A DNA stretch of 64,000 bases from Saxidomus purpurata (GCA_022818135.1 JAFMSR010000017.1:15151011-15215010), one strand, 5' to 3'. Numbered from the stretch's first letter, positions 22,330-33,914 are shown. Notes: generated by a model not told the origin, from the sequence alone. A program made the numbers and translations.

Positions 22330-23530
22330 GACTCCTCCCTATCTTAGTTACAGTGCCCTTGACCTTGACCCTTGTGACCTTGGGCCCAAATTTTTTTTTC
22401 GCTTCAATTTAAAAACTAATTTTTTTTTACATTTTTAGTAACAGTGACCTTGACCCTAGTGACCTTGACCCCCCATTTGTTTTTGCTTAAAACAATCTAA
22501 AAACTAAAAAATAAATAAAAAATCTATTTTTAGTAACAGTGACCTTGACCCTAGCCTTGACCTTGACCCTAGTGACCTTGACCCCGAACAATTTTTTTTT
22601 GCTTAAAACAATCAAAATACTAAAAATAAATAAAAATCTATTTTAGTAACAGTGACCTTGACCTTGAGCCAAGTGACCTTGACCCAAAAAAATTTTTTTT
22701 GCTTAAAACAATCTAAAAACTAAAAAATAAATAAAAATCTATTTTTAGTAACACTGACCTGACCTTGACCCTAGTGACCTTGACCCCGAAAAAAATTGTT
22801 TTGCTTAAAAACAATCAAAAACTAAAAATAAATAAAAATCTATTTTAGTAACAGTGACCTTGACCTTGAGCCAAGTGACCTTGACCCCAAAAAAATTTGT
22901 TTTGCTTAAAACAATCAAAAAACTAAAATTAAATAAAAAGCTATTTTTAGTAACAGTGACCTTGACCCTAGTAACCTTGACCATAGTGACCCAAAGCTTC
23001 CTCTCGTTGCAAGCTACACACCAAGTTTCATTACAATTGGTCACTCCTAACTCAAGTTATTGAGTGGACACCATTATTCTATTTTTAGTAACAGTGCCCT
23101 TGACCTTGAACCAAGTGACCCCTAATACAATTCCAAGCTTCCTCTCTACACAAGCTACCTACACACTGAGTTTGATTGCAATTAGTCACTCCTAACTTGA
23201 GTTATTGAGCGGAAACTATTTTTCTATTTTTAGTTACAGTGACCTTGACCTTGACCTTGACCCTAGTGACCCCAAATGCAATCCCAAGCGGCGTCTCCAC
23301 GCAAGCTACCTACAGACCAAGTTTCATTGTAATTGGTCACTCCTAGCTCGAGTTATTGAGCTGAAACCGTTTTTCTATTTTTAGTAACAATGACCTTGAC
23401 CTTGACCCTAGTGACCCCAAATACAATCCCAAGCGACGTCTCCCCGCAAGCTACCTACACACCAAGTTTCATTGCAATTGGTCACTCCTAACTAAAGTTA
23501 TCGGGGCAATGGAAACCAATGTTTGACCGC
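22330..23530 (+). repeat. TGACCTTGA-rich tandem array
   Basis: Two linked unit types. The first (to ~22960) repeats every ~100-110 bases: 'ttttagtaacagtgacctt', 'gaccctagtgaccttgaccc', then an A-rich spacer. The second (~22960-23530) repeats every ~140-150 bases and adds 'cacaccaagtttcatt', 'aattggtcactcctaac' and 'gttattgagc'. It ends in a CCCGCC-rich tail. The array is non-coding. The reverse complement of the core, TCAAGGTCA, equals the monomeric half-site bound by ERR and NR5A/FTZ-F1 nuclear receptors (known motif). Confidence 0.9.
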
Positions 23531-23931
23531 CCGCCCACCCGCCGCCGGCCCGCCCGACATACGACATCGCCATTTGGGGGTTTTTATAAAAAATTTCTTA
23601 GGGGTTTTTTTCAGGGGGTTTTTTCAAAACCTTAAAAAACTTACACTGTCCAGTTAGAAGAAATTAGAAATGCAAAGTAGATTTCAAGATTTTGAGGCAG
23701 CGGTAAAGGTGAGGTTTTCTTAAAGTCCCAGGATCTCTTTGAATTTACCGATATTGTAAAATAAATATACTGAGGCTAACGATAGAACCCTGTACACTGT
23801 CGGATATTTTATTTTTAGTGAACAAGCTGTAGAGACAAATTGAAAATTCTTCTTTTCTGTTACTTATGTTTTACAAGTGAGAGCATCGTCGGAACCCACG
23901 GTTAATTCCTGCCGCTTCTCTCCGTCATATT

Positions 23932-23983
23932 CAATTGGATACTGAATAGCCTGGGTTAATTGGATACTGAATAGCCTGGGTTA
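23932..23983 (+). repeat. 25-bp tandem duplication
   Basis: attggatactgaatagcctg plus 'ggtta' occurs twice head to tail with no mismatch over about 25 bases, indicating a recent slippage or end-joining event. Confidence 0.85.
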
Positions 23984-24267
23984 CCGAGGATGAAGTGAGA
24001 GTAGCGATAAAGGATAATAAGCAACAATGGACCAGCCTGTCGTTTGCCATTGTAATATTGTATGAGCCGAATCCGCATTTACCGAATAAGGTGTTGTGAA
24101 TTTATTGCTCATGTTTTCTAAAATTGCATATAATTGCTCTGTCAACATCAGATCTACAGTTACGGCAATGAAACAAGTTAGTTTGAATAAATGTTTTTAC
24201 TTGCTTTAATGTCAAGGTCATCAGGATAGGACAGTCGAAAACTGATCTAAAGATAATGTTTACTAAA
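23984..24267. other. Non-coding interval
   Basis: No feature recognised. Confidence 0.3.
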
Positions 24268-24520
24268 CAGATTGCACATACAGGCCAAGAGTTTATCCAG
24301 TTCGTGTAATTTTAAAAGCTTGAATAATATAGGTCTAGACATTTTTAAATATAAACCATATGAACATAATTAATGATTAGTACCAGACCTACTCAGAACG
24401 AATAATGTTAGTGTTTCAAATGTAGTTTATCTCACAACATGTAGCCTTGGTTTAGAAAAAATCTCGACATGATAGAAACTGATTAGTCTTTTTTAAGCTG
24501 GATCGTGTAAAAAGACTACG
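24268..24520. repeat. Block B, copy 2
   Basis: Partner of 8025-8275 in the same orientation. It lies about 0.5 kb upstream of the predicted first exon of the bZIP gene. Confidence 0.65.
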
Positions 24521-24881
24521 TAACACATTTCAAATTTGCCGTTCCTAACAAAATACAATTTTATGTAAAATATTTTAAAAAGTGATTACATGAGTAATGC
24601 ACACAGGGCCTTGCGACTTAGACCTTCATAAATCCGTTTTAAACGGCACGGAGCTGTGTGTACAAAAACTCTTCGCAGCGATTTGATTACAAGTATATTG
24701 TAAGGGGAAATAGCCACTGCGGGGAGTTTGATGTGTATACGGTAAGGCACGGATGATAGCGTTTCCACTGTCCGAGATAGAGCGGAATAAGTGATTGCGC
24801 AATCTAGAACATTCGGGAGTGGCGACAAAATGACATGTGTCCGATTCTGTTACTAAAATTATAAATGAGGTCACTGAAAAA

Positions 24882-24900
24882 CCAATCAACGACGTCCAAT
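24882..24900 (+). promoter_or_regulatory. CCAAT - GACGTC - CCAAT cluster upstream of the bZIP gene
   Basis: CCAAT at 24882-24886, GACGTC (a palindromic CRE/ATF core) at 24891-24896 and a second CCAAT at 24896-24900, about 100 bases before the predicted start codon at 25001. Such spacing is typical of proximal promoters. A bZIP factor binding its own promoter is possible but unproven. Confidence 0.4.
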
Positions 24901-24958
24901 CTGGTCACGAGACTCTTGTGCATAATCATCAAAACAAAAACAAAGCAGCGATAGAAAG

Positions 24959-24967
24959 ATGGACTGA
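24959..24967 (+). promoter_or_regulatory. Two-codon upstream ORF
   Basis: ATG-GAC-TGA, 33 bases before the predicted start at 25001. If the transcript begins upstream, this minimal frame could dampen translation of the bZIP protein. Confidence 0.3.
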
Positions 24968-25000
24968 AAAACTTTCATTATTTCATTTATTCATCCACTT

Positions 25001-25069
25001 ATGAGTGACTTAAAAGATATACAAAGTAAACTACAAATTGTAGAATCTCAAGAGATCCCGGAAATCAAA
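25001..25069 (+). CDS. CREBL2: CREBL2-like exon 1 (predicted)
   Basis: ATG at 25001 opens MSDLKDIQSKLQIVESQEIP plus EIK, then a donor gtaagg in phase 0, matching the phase-0 start of the bZIP exon 3.1 kb away. Together the junction reads EIK|EEEPG. Too short to be certain; another upstream exon could be used instead. Confidence 0.5.
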
Positions 25070-28000
25070 GTAAGGGCATTTGTAATGGTTTTGTTTGTTT
25101 GTTAACGTTAATTTTCTTTACAATTACAGTATTTACAGAAAATAATTTGACAAGATGGCGCGTTTTCCCAACTTTTTGGATTGTGTGCTCTGTTGTCGAA
25201 ATTTGACAGCAGTTTTGTAGTTTATCAAGTTTAAACTTACAGGTTTTCTGTGTCACATGTGTAGTCTTATGGACTGGTAGAGGGTTCGTTTGCCATAAAT
25301 CCATGTATCATGATCTAAAAAAATTGTTCTATGACTTCAATTTCATACAATTCAAGACTGCTTCTTTCATAATCGGTGATAATTATATGTGATGACGAAA
25401 GCTTATAATGTAAAATAGTGTTCCAAATTAAGATTTTAATTCCCATGGTCCACCATTTAGTAAAAGTTAAATTGACAGTGAACAAATTTGGGGGAAATGA
25501 CTTCTTTCATGTCTTTAAAGTTTTTATTATCCTTCTAGTCTATTAATTGACCAGTCAACAGTCCGTAAATATATATTGATATTAACGGGCAAGCTGGAAA
25601 TATACACTTGACAACTATATATCCTGTCATTGTACCCCTTGATTACAAATAAATTTAATTTACCATGAGAGAGTTTGCATGCAGTACCTCAATGTAATTT
25701 ACACAATCATGTAGTGCGTGCTGATGTGTGACATTATTTAGCGATGTCACATAGTGACAGGGCATAAATTTGAAGGACTGCTTACGGTCAACCGTTAAAT
25801 GAATTTAAAATGAACCAAATCATTCAAAATTTAATAAAGGGAAGGGTAATAAAATTGTTATATAAATATTTTATAACTTGGTATATGGGGATATATTAAT
25901 TATTTGCCAAAACATATCACCCTCTTCCAAAGGCTTGGGTAAACTTAATCTGTAAAGGTAATATCCCATAGTTATCATGTGAAAAAACGAAATTAGGTAT
26001 GACTACCTGGCAATGCATTTAAAGGCTATATAATAGGAGTATGAAAAATGACAATGGCAAGATATATGAAGTATAAAACAAATTCGTTTGACCCGCTGTT
26101 TGCATATGGTATTTCTATGGTTGTCAAAGCTCATAATATCCTAGACATGGCCCTATTTTTGTCCAGTGCAATTGATAAGTTAAGTAGACCTTGAAGTAAA
26201 TTTGACCCCGGCTAATCTGTTACTTTGATCAACCAAAAAATTTTTTAGTCATTTTATGACTGTATCATATGGTAAAACTAGTAATTTAAGCTTTTGGAAC
26301 ACCAGAATTTACCTTCTTGTCCCATATTATGTCACTAAGCATTTTGTATGCTCACATCAATACATATATGTGGACAATCAGAGCATAGATGATAATTTAG
26401 AACATAAACTGTAACCCACAAGTAACAATTTTGTCATACATGTAGTGTAGAGAACATTTATGATGATACAGAAATGACGATTTTTTCTGTTATGTAGCAA
26501 TACATTAACAAACTGTAAGCTAAATCGTCATGACAAGGAAATTAAAGTGCTTGATATTGTTTAAAAAACAATAGTTTCATACACAGACTGTATGTTGGAA
26601 GTCCTGAAGGCATACTTACTGGTTTGGCATAATTTTTATGAGGCCTACTCGTGGATTATCATATAAGTTATTGCATGATTCTTAGTTTTGAAAACAATTT
26701 TGGCTGACACCCTTATCCGCTTATGAGTTGAAACTTTTTCTTGAAGTTGCTGTGTAATGTTAACTTTCGGTTGCAAGTTGCTGTATATAATTTATATATT
26801 TATATAGCATTTAGAATTTAAAATCCCAGGCAAAAGTGTCCAACTATCATTTCTATATAAAGAGCCAGGTCAGACTTAACGTACAATCAAAGTAGTGTGA
26901 AAAATACCTGATATGTTATCATGGTCATGTTTTTTTAACACAGGATTGGTATGAGTACTTGTTACCAGGTACAATGTACATGTAGTTATAAGTGAATTCT
27001 ACTAAATTTAGCGCTGACGAATATAATTTCCTGTCAGTTTTAATATTGTAGTGGGCAGCCAACTTCCTACAATAAAAGTGTAACTTCATTAAGTTCGTAA
27101 TATTTTATAGTTTAAATTGTACATGTATTAGTATAATGACAGAATTTCATAGGAATATTTCAGTGCAGAGAAAATCCAACATACAAATTGAAGAAGAATA
27201 CACTGTTTGAAAAGAAAAAAGGAAAAACTTACACAGGACTGGTCTCTGATGGGGTTCGAACTCAGACCATTGCTTTTGTATCAGAAGAAGCTAAAGCATT
27301 TTATCAAGAGTTGAAAACACTCTGTTAACTGATTGATTGCAACAAAGCAGTCTTTTAAAAAAATATTTAAGAGACTGGTGCTGCTGATGCTACAGATAAG
27401 GGATTCCAGGGATCCTAGCTCTTTATGAATAGACCCCTTGGCTCTTTTTTATGCCCCGTGTATAGCACAGATACATAGGATACTACATCTGGGTTTCTAA
27501 CCAGTTCAACTATAGACCGAGGAGGGGCCCGGGGGACACTGAAAAGCGTTTCTGAAATTTCAAGTGCACCAGTATGGATTGAACTGGGGACCTCCGGATT
27601 GGTAGTCCAGAGCGTTAACCACTCTACCATCGTGCCACCCTACATAGATGATGTATTGCTTTATTATTATTAGGTGGTGATATTAGCAAGCAATGATATC
27701 ACTGTCCAAATTTAGCGTTGGAACTTTGCCATTGATAAAAAAATGTATTGTATAATATGTATTTTTATGGACATTGTTAGTATAAATATATTAACATGGA
27801 AAAACTGGTTTTAATCACTAACATAGCACACTAAGGCAAGGGGAAAAGAAAACATGTTTTGTAAATATTGTCGGTAACCTGCTAAAAAAGAAAAAAGGAA
27901 AGAGACAAACAACTGTTTGCTGTATTTACTATACTGGGTTTACAGTGTGACCGAGTCAGTTGAAACTAAGAATGAAAGCAGATCTATTGAAGCTTAAATT

Positions 28001-31000
28001 GTGGACATATTTGCAGATTTAGCTTAGTGGGTGGCAGACTTAAAACAAAGGTCATAGACTAACAGTCAGAGCTGTAAGCATGCAGTCTGTTGGTAGAATG
28101 ACTGTTGTATTTTCTGAGTTATGTCACTTAATGTCAGTTTAATCTATTAGTATGTGATATTGCAGGAGGAAGAGCCAGGTACCAGTGGTATGTCTGGTGA
28201 TAGACCTCAGAAGCGTGCTGGTAGAAGACCGGGTCGTAGAAGTTCAAAGATGGACGTTCGTGCGAAACTTGAGCGAAGTAGACAAAGTGCAAGAGAATGC
28301 CGTGCCAGGAAGAAGTTGCGATATCAGTACCTTGAAGATCTTGTGGCTAACAGAGAAAAAGCTGTTTTTGCACTGAGAGATGAACTAGAAATGGTATTTT
28401 TCATATTTTGAAGAAAAAAACGTAGTTTAAGTTTGTTTTTTTTTCATTATCTATTGGTACTATCAGTGAAATTTGCTCCATATGAGTGTTCCTATAGAGT
28501 CTTAGTCTTAACATCTCTTGTGACCGCCTCCAATTGGTGAAGTGCTTGGTTAAGGTTACTGACTTGTTGACACTTGATTAGGGCCATGGGTTCGAGCCCA
28601 TTACCGACCATAAATCTTTATGTGCAAAAGTTTGCAATTTCTTATGGTGGAGACTTAGTACTGGTTTCAAGGAACTATAGTTAGGTAAACCTGTATATGT
28701 CTGAAATACTACTGAAAACCAGGTAATAAGCTCTGATAACCAAACTAAATCATCATAAATGGTCTTGTCTGGTTTTCTCAGAAAGTTCTGTTTTATCATC
28801 AGAATCCACTCATTTTACTGTTCATATACGAGTACAGAATACAAAATCCCTGCATTTAGTATCACGCACAGTGAATAGACCATACTCAAACTATGGGGAG
28901 CGGTGGTGTAGAGGTTAAGGTGTCTGCTGCTCATTCCGGATGTTGCGGGTTTGAGCCCCACTTGGGTCACAAATGCATATCTGCATATGACACTAGTTCT
29001 GGTTTTTCCAGGAAGCGGAATCAAAACTCAGACTCAAGCTTTTTTCGCAATTGAGCTTAAATAAGATAAATTGTAAACTAAATCTAATAATGGCTGTACA
29101 GTCATGTGGTCAACAAAGGAATGTAAGATCTGTACCTGTATAGACAAGATTAACATTAATTTTTAAAGCACTTGAGTGTCTTATCTTCATGGGGGAGGCA
29201 TGGCATTTTTCAAGAGAATATTTTAGTCAGATTGAAGACTTAATGAATGATTATGATCTAACAATGGTGTTGAATTGTTTCACTTTGACATAATATGCTA
29301 TATTAGCACTTAAGCAATAGACTTGAGATTAAGAGCATAAATTGTACATTGCAATATTATACACTGTTATTATATACATTTTCATAGTGCAGAATTAATG
29401 TACTATAAACAGGTAAACTTTTCACTTGTCTTTCTTAAAATACCAATGGACGTAAGAGTCCATTCTATTCAGTGACAGCTTTTTTGGCGGTCCTTTGGAT
29501 GGTCTCTTAATACAATGTTGACTGTACTCACAAGATATAAGCAGACCCCTTAAAAGTGTTCCTCAGTGAATGTAGAACATTTTAAACTTTTGTCTTATAG
29601 ACTCATGCAGATATCAGTGGGTGGAACAGATTCAAAGGTCTGGTTAAATGTACTTAAATTTTGTAAATGTAAAAAGAAAGCTTATCTAAGGTTCATTGAG
29701 AAATATTTGGTCCTCATGTTTAAGAACTTCTTATCATGGCACCGAGTCATTTATCTGTGTATGAATCAGACAGTGATTGTGGCAAATGGACCATAAAAGT
29801 CCCATTTTAGTGTGCTGTCAAATTGATTGACTAGAGAGCATGTAAATACTGGCTAAAACTTGGATCCTTTTGACAGATATCCTTACCATGTGTTACAAAT
29901 GGACACTCAATGAAAATTTTCTGGCTAAGCCCAAAAAGGAGACAGCCATGACTGCAATTTGCAGGGAGTGTGTAATATGAGTGATGATCTGCGCTTGTTG
30001 AGAAAGCATTGACTAACATGTCAACAGCAGTTAAGGGCCACTGTATCCAGTTTGGACAGTTCAATACCAAAATACATTGTTCAAATGACAGTACCTACCA
30101 CAAATAGCTGGCTGTGGAAAAGGTTTGAACAAATTCATTTGCTATAAGATACTGTGATTCAAGATCAGAGTGGGTTAGGCCAAAAAGAAGCTATTTTATT
30201 TTTATGTGACCCAGCAGGTTTAGGGCCATTCTGGGTGGCCATTGTTCCCAAACACAGATTGGTCTTTTCCATAACCTACCCCAAATTAATGAAGAGTAAA
30301 AGGTTAATAAATAATTCTGCCCCTGCCTACTAGAATTTTCCGAGATCAGCTAGGGCCTAAGCACAGATAACTTTTTTAACTTATCACATTCATTGGTGTC
30401 ATGCTATATTCAATACTTTACTTAATTAACAACAACAATAAAAAAATTATAACACTTGCGGACATATTAATTGACTGTTTGCTATAATGCTTTTACATAA
30501 AAAATTGAACCCTTTTATCTTGATAGAAAGATTTAAGGTTTGAAGATTTAAAAAGCTTGGTTATATTTGATATAAGATAAAATGTTATTCTTATTAAAAA
30601 GTGATTATATATGCTGTTTTGTACACTTGAAAGTATAAAAAGACAAATAGGAAAAGAAAGTAAATTAAAGTTTTATATAATGAGAACTAAATTTAGAAAT
30701 TGTTCAGTTCTTAGGAAATGAATATAGAGAAATGATTCAGTTTACAGTACCAAAGCCAGAGGGAAATAAACAGGATGCTTATCCTGTTTCCTTAGTACTT
30801 TAAATATAACTTCCTTTTCACATTCATTTCAAATGTTACAGTTGAAAAAGTTTGATATTTATATTTTTATGGAGACAAATGTTACACAGGTAAGTGCAAA
30901 AATATATTTTTCTCTTGTTTTGTCTTGTTAATTAAAAATAGATAAAATTTTCTGTTTTCTTTAGCATTTAAATATCAACTGGCGCGAAGATGTGTATTTT

Positions 31001-31478
31001 ATATTTAATGGTGTCGCAATTTTAATTGTTATATTTATGTTCTTATTTTCAGTATAAACAGTGGTGTATACAGATAGACTCTGGTTTGATGCCGATGGCC
31101 TTGCTTCAAATTGCCGACAAAGTGCAGAAAACGGATGAGATAAGCCCAAAAAGAATGCGATTAGAAAAGTTTGCCGGCGATGATGAAGATGTATCAGTTA
31201 GTACCACAACAAATCCTGTGGACAGGATGGACGTGGAGTCATATTCTATCGACAAAACTAGTACAAATGCAGAATCATTAAAGGGCAGTAACTCTGATGC
31301 TAGTGATTTGAAAAAGGGAGATAATTCAAATTCTGATAGTGCAGTTGGATCAACTGAGGACGAATTTACTTGGACACTTGATGGAGATATAATCAGAATT
31401 GTACCAAGAACTAAAGATTCAATATTCAAGGGAAATAACTTTGTGTTACCTACTATTGCTGAAGAATCTGATGAGTGA
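25001..31478 (+). CDS. CREBL2: CREBL2/REPTOR-BP-like bZIP transcription factor, three exons
   Basis: Exons 25001-25069 (predicted), 28166-28393 and 31053-31478, all phase 0, 240 codons plus stop. The core KLERSRQSARECRARKKLRY followed by QYLEDLV...ALRDELEM and YKQWC is almost the vertebrate CREBL2 bZIP and fixes the identity. In flies the counterpart REPTOR-BP partners REPTOR downstream of TORC1, and mammalian CREBL2 acts in metabolic gene control; a nuclear DNA-binding role is therefore inferred. Basic region about residues 57-75, zipper about 79-105. The intron between ELEM and YKQWC is a plausible ancestral site. Vertebrate CREBL2 is about 120 residues; here a Ser/Asp/Glu-rich tail doubles it and ends in a distinctive FTWTLDGDIIRIVPRTKD segment. 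The first exon rests on splice signal, phase and N-terminal plausibility only. Confidence 0.88.
25070..27390. other. bZIP gene intron 1, first part
   Basis: AT-rich intron without recognisable element or exon. Confidence 0.35.
27395..27644 (-). mobile_element. tRNA-derived SINE, family B, copy 1 (bZIP intron 1)
   Basis: On the minus strand: tRNA-like head ggtggcacgatggtagagtg (A box) with ggtccccagttcaatcc (B box), then the body 'gatgt.gtatc' / 'gtgctatacac.gggcat' / 'ccaaggggtctattc'. Other copies at 48001, 54690, 57855 and 57982. Confidence 0.7.
28166..28393 (+). CDS. CREBL2: CREBL2-like exon 2 (bZIP)
   Basis: 76 codons from acceptor tattgcag to donor atg|gtattt. It carries a basic stretch RPQKRAGRRPGRRSSKMDVR, then the DNA-contacting basic region with the bZIP N-x7-R position occupied in the CREBL2 manner (RQSARECRARKK), and the first zipper heptads. 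Confidence 0.95.
28525..28720 (+). mobile_element. tRNA-derived SINE, family C
   Basis: B-box ccatgggttcgagcccatta with 'accgaccat' directly after it, as at 53895-53962. The head 'gtgcttggttaaggttac' is A-box-like but degraded. In bZIP intron 2. Confidence 0.55.
28895..29070 (+). mobile_element. tRNA-derived SINE, family A, copy 2
   Basis: Full-length: ggggagcggtggtgtagagg head (A box), ttgcgggtttgagcccc (B box), the body with 'ttctggtttttccaggaagc' and an AT-rich tail after 'ttgagctta'. In bZIP intron 2. Confidence 0.8.
29071..31052. other. bZIP gene intron 2, remainder
   Basis: No exon or clear repeat. Open frames at 29566 (+) and 29831 (-) lack motifs and look accidental. Confidence 0.35.
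31053..31478 (+). CDS. CREBL2: CREBL2-like exon 3 (terminal)
   Basis: 141 codons plus TGA, from acceptor ttttcag. It begins YKQWCIQIDSGLMPMALLQI, matching the CREBL2 zipper end and following helix. An acidic, serine-rich linker (STTTNPVDRMDVES... SNSDSAVGSTEDE) follows, then a hydrophobic/basic patch TWTLDGDIIRIVPRTK and an acidic end EESDE. The linker and end have no counterpart in the short vertebrate protein. Confidence 0.92.
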   Translation, partial: YKQWCIQIDSGLMPMALLQIADKVQKTDEISPKRMRLEKFAGDDEDVSVSTTTNPVDRMDVESYSIDKTSTNAESLKGSNSDASDLKKGDNSNSDSAVGSTEDEFTWTLDGDIIRIVPRTKDSIFKGNNFVLPTIAEESDE

Positions 31479-32028
31479 GAAAGTATTATTGTTAGAGTTA
31501 CTGTTCTTGTTTTTATTTTCTGTGTTGCAAAAATAGGGCAAATTGTAAGAGTAAATTCATGTAATATAAACTTAAGTTTTTTTAGTGTAACAGTCTAAAG
31601 TCAACTATCTGTGAATGGTGTGAAAAGTGTGATAGTGTTCATACATCTAATTTAAACATCCTACACTGAGCAGGATATATGACAGTGGTTGTGGAAATTT
31701 TTGTACATGTACTATGAGTAACCATATGTATTTATTACAATACCGCAGACAGCATTTTGTTGTTCAATGTTAGTGCTGAATGAATGACTGTGATCTAATT
31801 TGAAATAGCTATTAATGTGATTGAGCGAAAAACTGGAAGGAAGCATGAATCTCATGAAGTCAGACTTCTAGGAGTGTTTCAGAACACGATGCTACAGACT
31901 TGAATTGTTTTAGATAAAGCTTTCAAATTTATACGTGTATTTATAAAGAAACAAAACGTTTGAATAGTGTTGTGAGAAATAGAAAGAAAACATAATATTA
32001 TGTAATATTTATATGTGTTGTGAATGTT
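31479..32028 (+). other. 3' UTR region of the bZIP gene
   Basis: AT-rich and non-coding. No canonical AATAAA was seen before the fold-back element at 32029; the first is inside it (32195-32200), so the element may supply the polyadenylation signal. Confidence 0.35.
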
Positions 32029-32416
32029 TTTAAAGCTGCTCGTTCACAGTTTCCGGTGAAAAAATTCAGTTTCTCAAAAATGATATACTAAGCATAACAT
32101 GTTATAGTATTTAAATGGCAAGAATCAACAACACAAGTAAATATCTATACAAATAGCAATTTGAGAAAATCTGTTGAAAATACTGGACAGTTTAAATAAA
32201 AAAATTTAAAATAATAAATGTGAACTTGGTTTGACAGCACCCCTGCACTATATGTTGATATTGGAATTTCAAAAATTCAGAAAAAAATTTACAGGAATTT
32301 ATACTGGAACCTTCTTATTTGACAATGTTTAATGATTCGTTTAAAAATTTGTTAATTTCATACAGTTCGAAGATCCTTGTTCTTTTATCAAAATCTGAGA
32401 GTGAGTAGCTTTAAAG
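32029..32416. mobile_element. Dispersed TIR element D, copy 1
   Basis: Ends are inverted (ttaaagctgctc ... gagtagctttaaa). The interior matches 55768-56313: 'ggtgaaaaaa', 'caacaacacaagtaaa', 'gcaatttgagaaa', 'actggaa', 'acaggaattta', 'ttaatgattcgtt', 'cagttcgaag'. A short non-autonomous DNA element, about 388 bp. Confidence 0.65.
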
Positions 32417-33505
32417 AAATATTTAATTGTAAAGTTAAGTGACCATTGAAAAACTATTCTAGATGGGGTTTTTTTAAATAGACATATTTCGCTTCTTTTC
32501 TTACAAGCTTTTTTTTCGATGTATAAAGTGTACCAAAGTTATGAAAAAATCTAGGCAACAACATATAATTTGCACATCCCACTGATTATTATTTTTTTAA
32601 ACTGTTATTCTTTGAGATAGGAAAATGTAAAATATGTTAAAGCAGCTTGAAATAAGTTAGATCTAAATGTTTTTTGTGCCATATTTAATTTTTACAGCCA
32701 TATATTATTTAGTATAAGGGAAGTAACTAATACACAACAATTTTGAAAGTTCTCTTACAGAGTAGTCTCCCATACATTACTCTTTGATATTTTAGCTTGT
32801 GATCAGAATATATGACATAGAAAAATATGTATTCCATTCCTTTACATGTATAGATGTGACAAATATGTTACAGTACACAGAGAAGTAAAGGCAATACTTG
32901 AAGTTGAAAGAACATTTCTTTTCCATGTTATTGAAGTTCAAACGCTGGCAATGTAAAGTCAGATTAATTTACTTCAGTTCAGTTGTTTTAATTAGCATTA
33001 TTGATTGATTAGGAAGGGACCCATATATTCTATGTTAGTTTGCATAATTATGGACAGTTTGCCACATTTATGTACCCAGTGTCATTTTTGCACATTTTCA
33101 GTTCTCGATATAATAAGTGAAATTAAATTCATTGGAGTTTGAAGAGACACTCCCTAAAATTGGTGTCAAATGAAATGACTTCAAAAGAATAACTAACAGA
33201 ATATTTGCAAGTATTATTTCTTAAGCTACATTTTTTTGTATACATTCCAGTCATCAGAATGGTCTCTATGTTCATGATGTTCATTATTTGTGCTAAAATG
33301 AGGCATTATAATTTATGTTGTTTTGAAAAATTGTATTAAATTTATTTGTCATTTTACATTTATTGAATACATTATTTGTGTTCGGAAAATATAATGTGCG
33401 CCGCAAAACAAAGCTGATGGACAAACTTGTCTGGTCTACTACATTTTGTACTTGCAAAAGAAAACTGGTTGATTTCATTCAGAATTACAGAAATTTAAAG
33501 TAAAT
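32417..33505. other. Non-coding interval
   Basis: AT-rich; nothing recognised. Confidence 0.3.
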
Positions 33506-33507
33506 TC

Positions 33508-33668
33508 GAACTTAGTGTTTGAAATTATTTTTTGCCCAATCGCTGGAAGTGTTTGAAATTATTTTTTGTCCAATCGCTGGACAGTATTGAAATTATTAAC
33601 TTGGGTAAATCAATGATAAAAGGGGAACAACGTTAATAAACAGAAAATAATTTCAAACACTAAGTAAG
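33508..33668. mobile_element. Palindromic MITE (~155 bp)
   Basis: Inverted ends acttagtgtttgaaattatt ... aataatttcaaacactaagt. The left side carries a tandem duplication of 'gtgtttgaaattattttttg' plus 'ccaatcgctgga'. No clear target duplication. Confidence 0.65.
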
Positions 33669-33914
33669 TAGGTTAATGTTTATTTTGATATATTTTCTAC
33701 AAGAAATTGGATGCTAGGCAAGCACTGTGCCTGACAAATTTATTTTCGTAAATGCATCAAAATGAACACTGACCTATGTATTCTGAAGACATAATTGACT
33801 TATCCATAGATATGTAAACCCTCGAACTTGCCTAACATTTTTATTTAGTTTTTTGCTCGATCTTTGATTGATTTTTTAAAAGATGTTTTTTTTAACTTTA
33901 TGTAGTTCCTAAGT

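Noticed and set aside
22184..22438. 84-codon open frame starting MNYCIYLSVSC
   Set aside because: Its second half lies in the TGACCTTGA array and the first half has no similarity I recognise.
24586..24889. Two overlapping minus-strand open frames of 80 and 87 codons upstream of the bZIP gene
   Set aside because: They occupy the same bases in different frames with no motif; more likely the promoter region of the bZIP gene.
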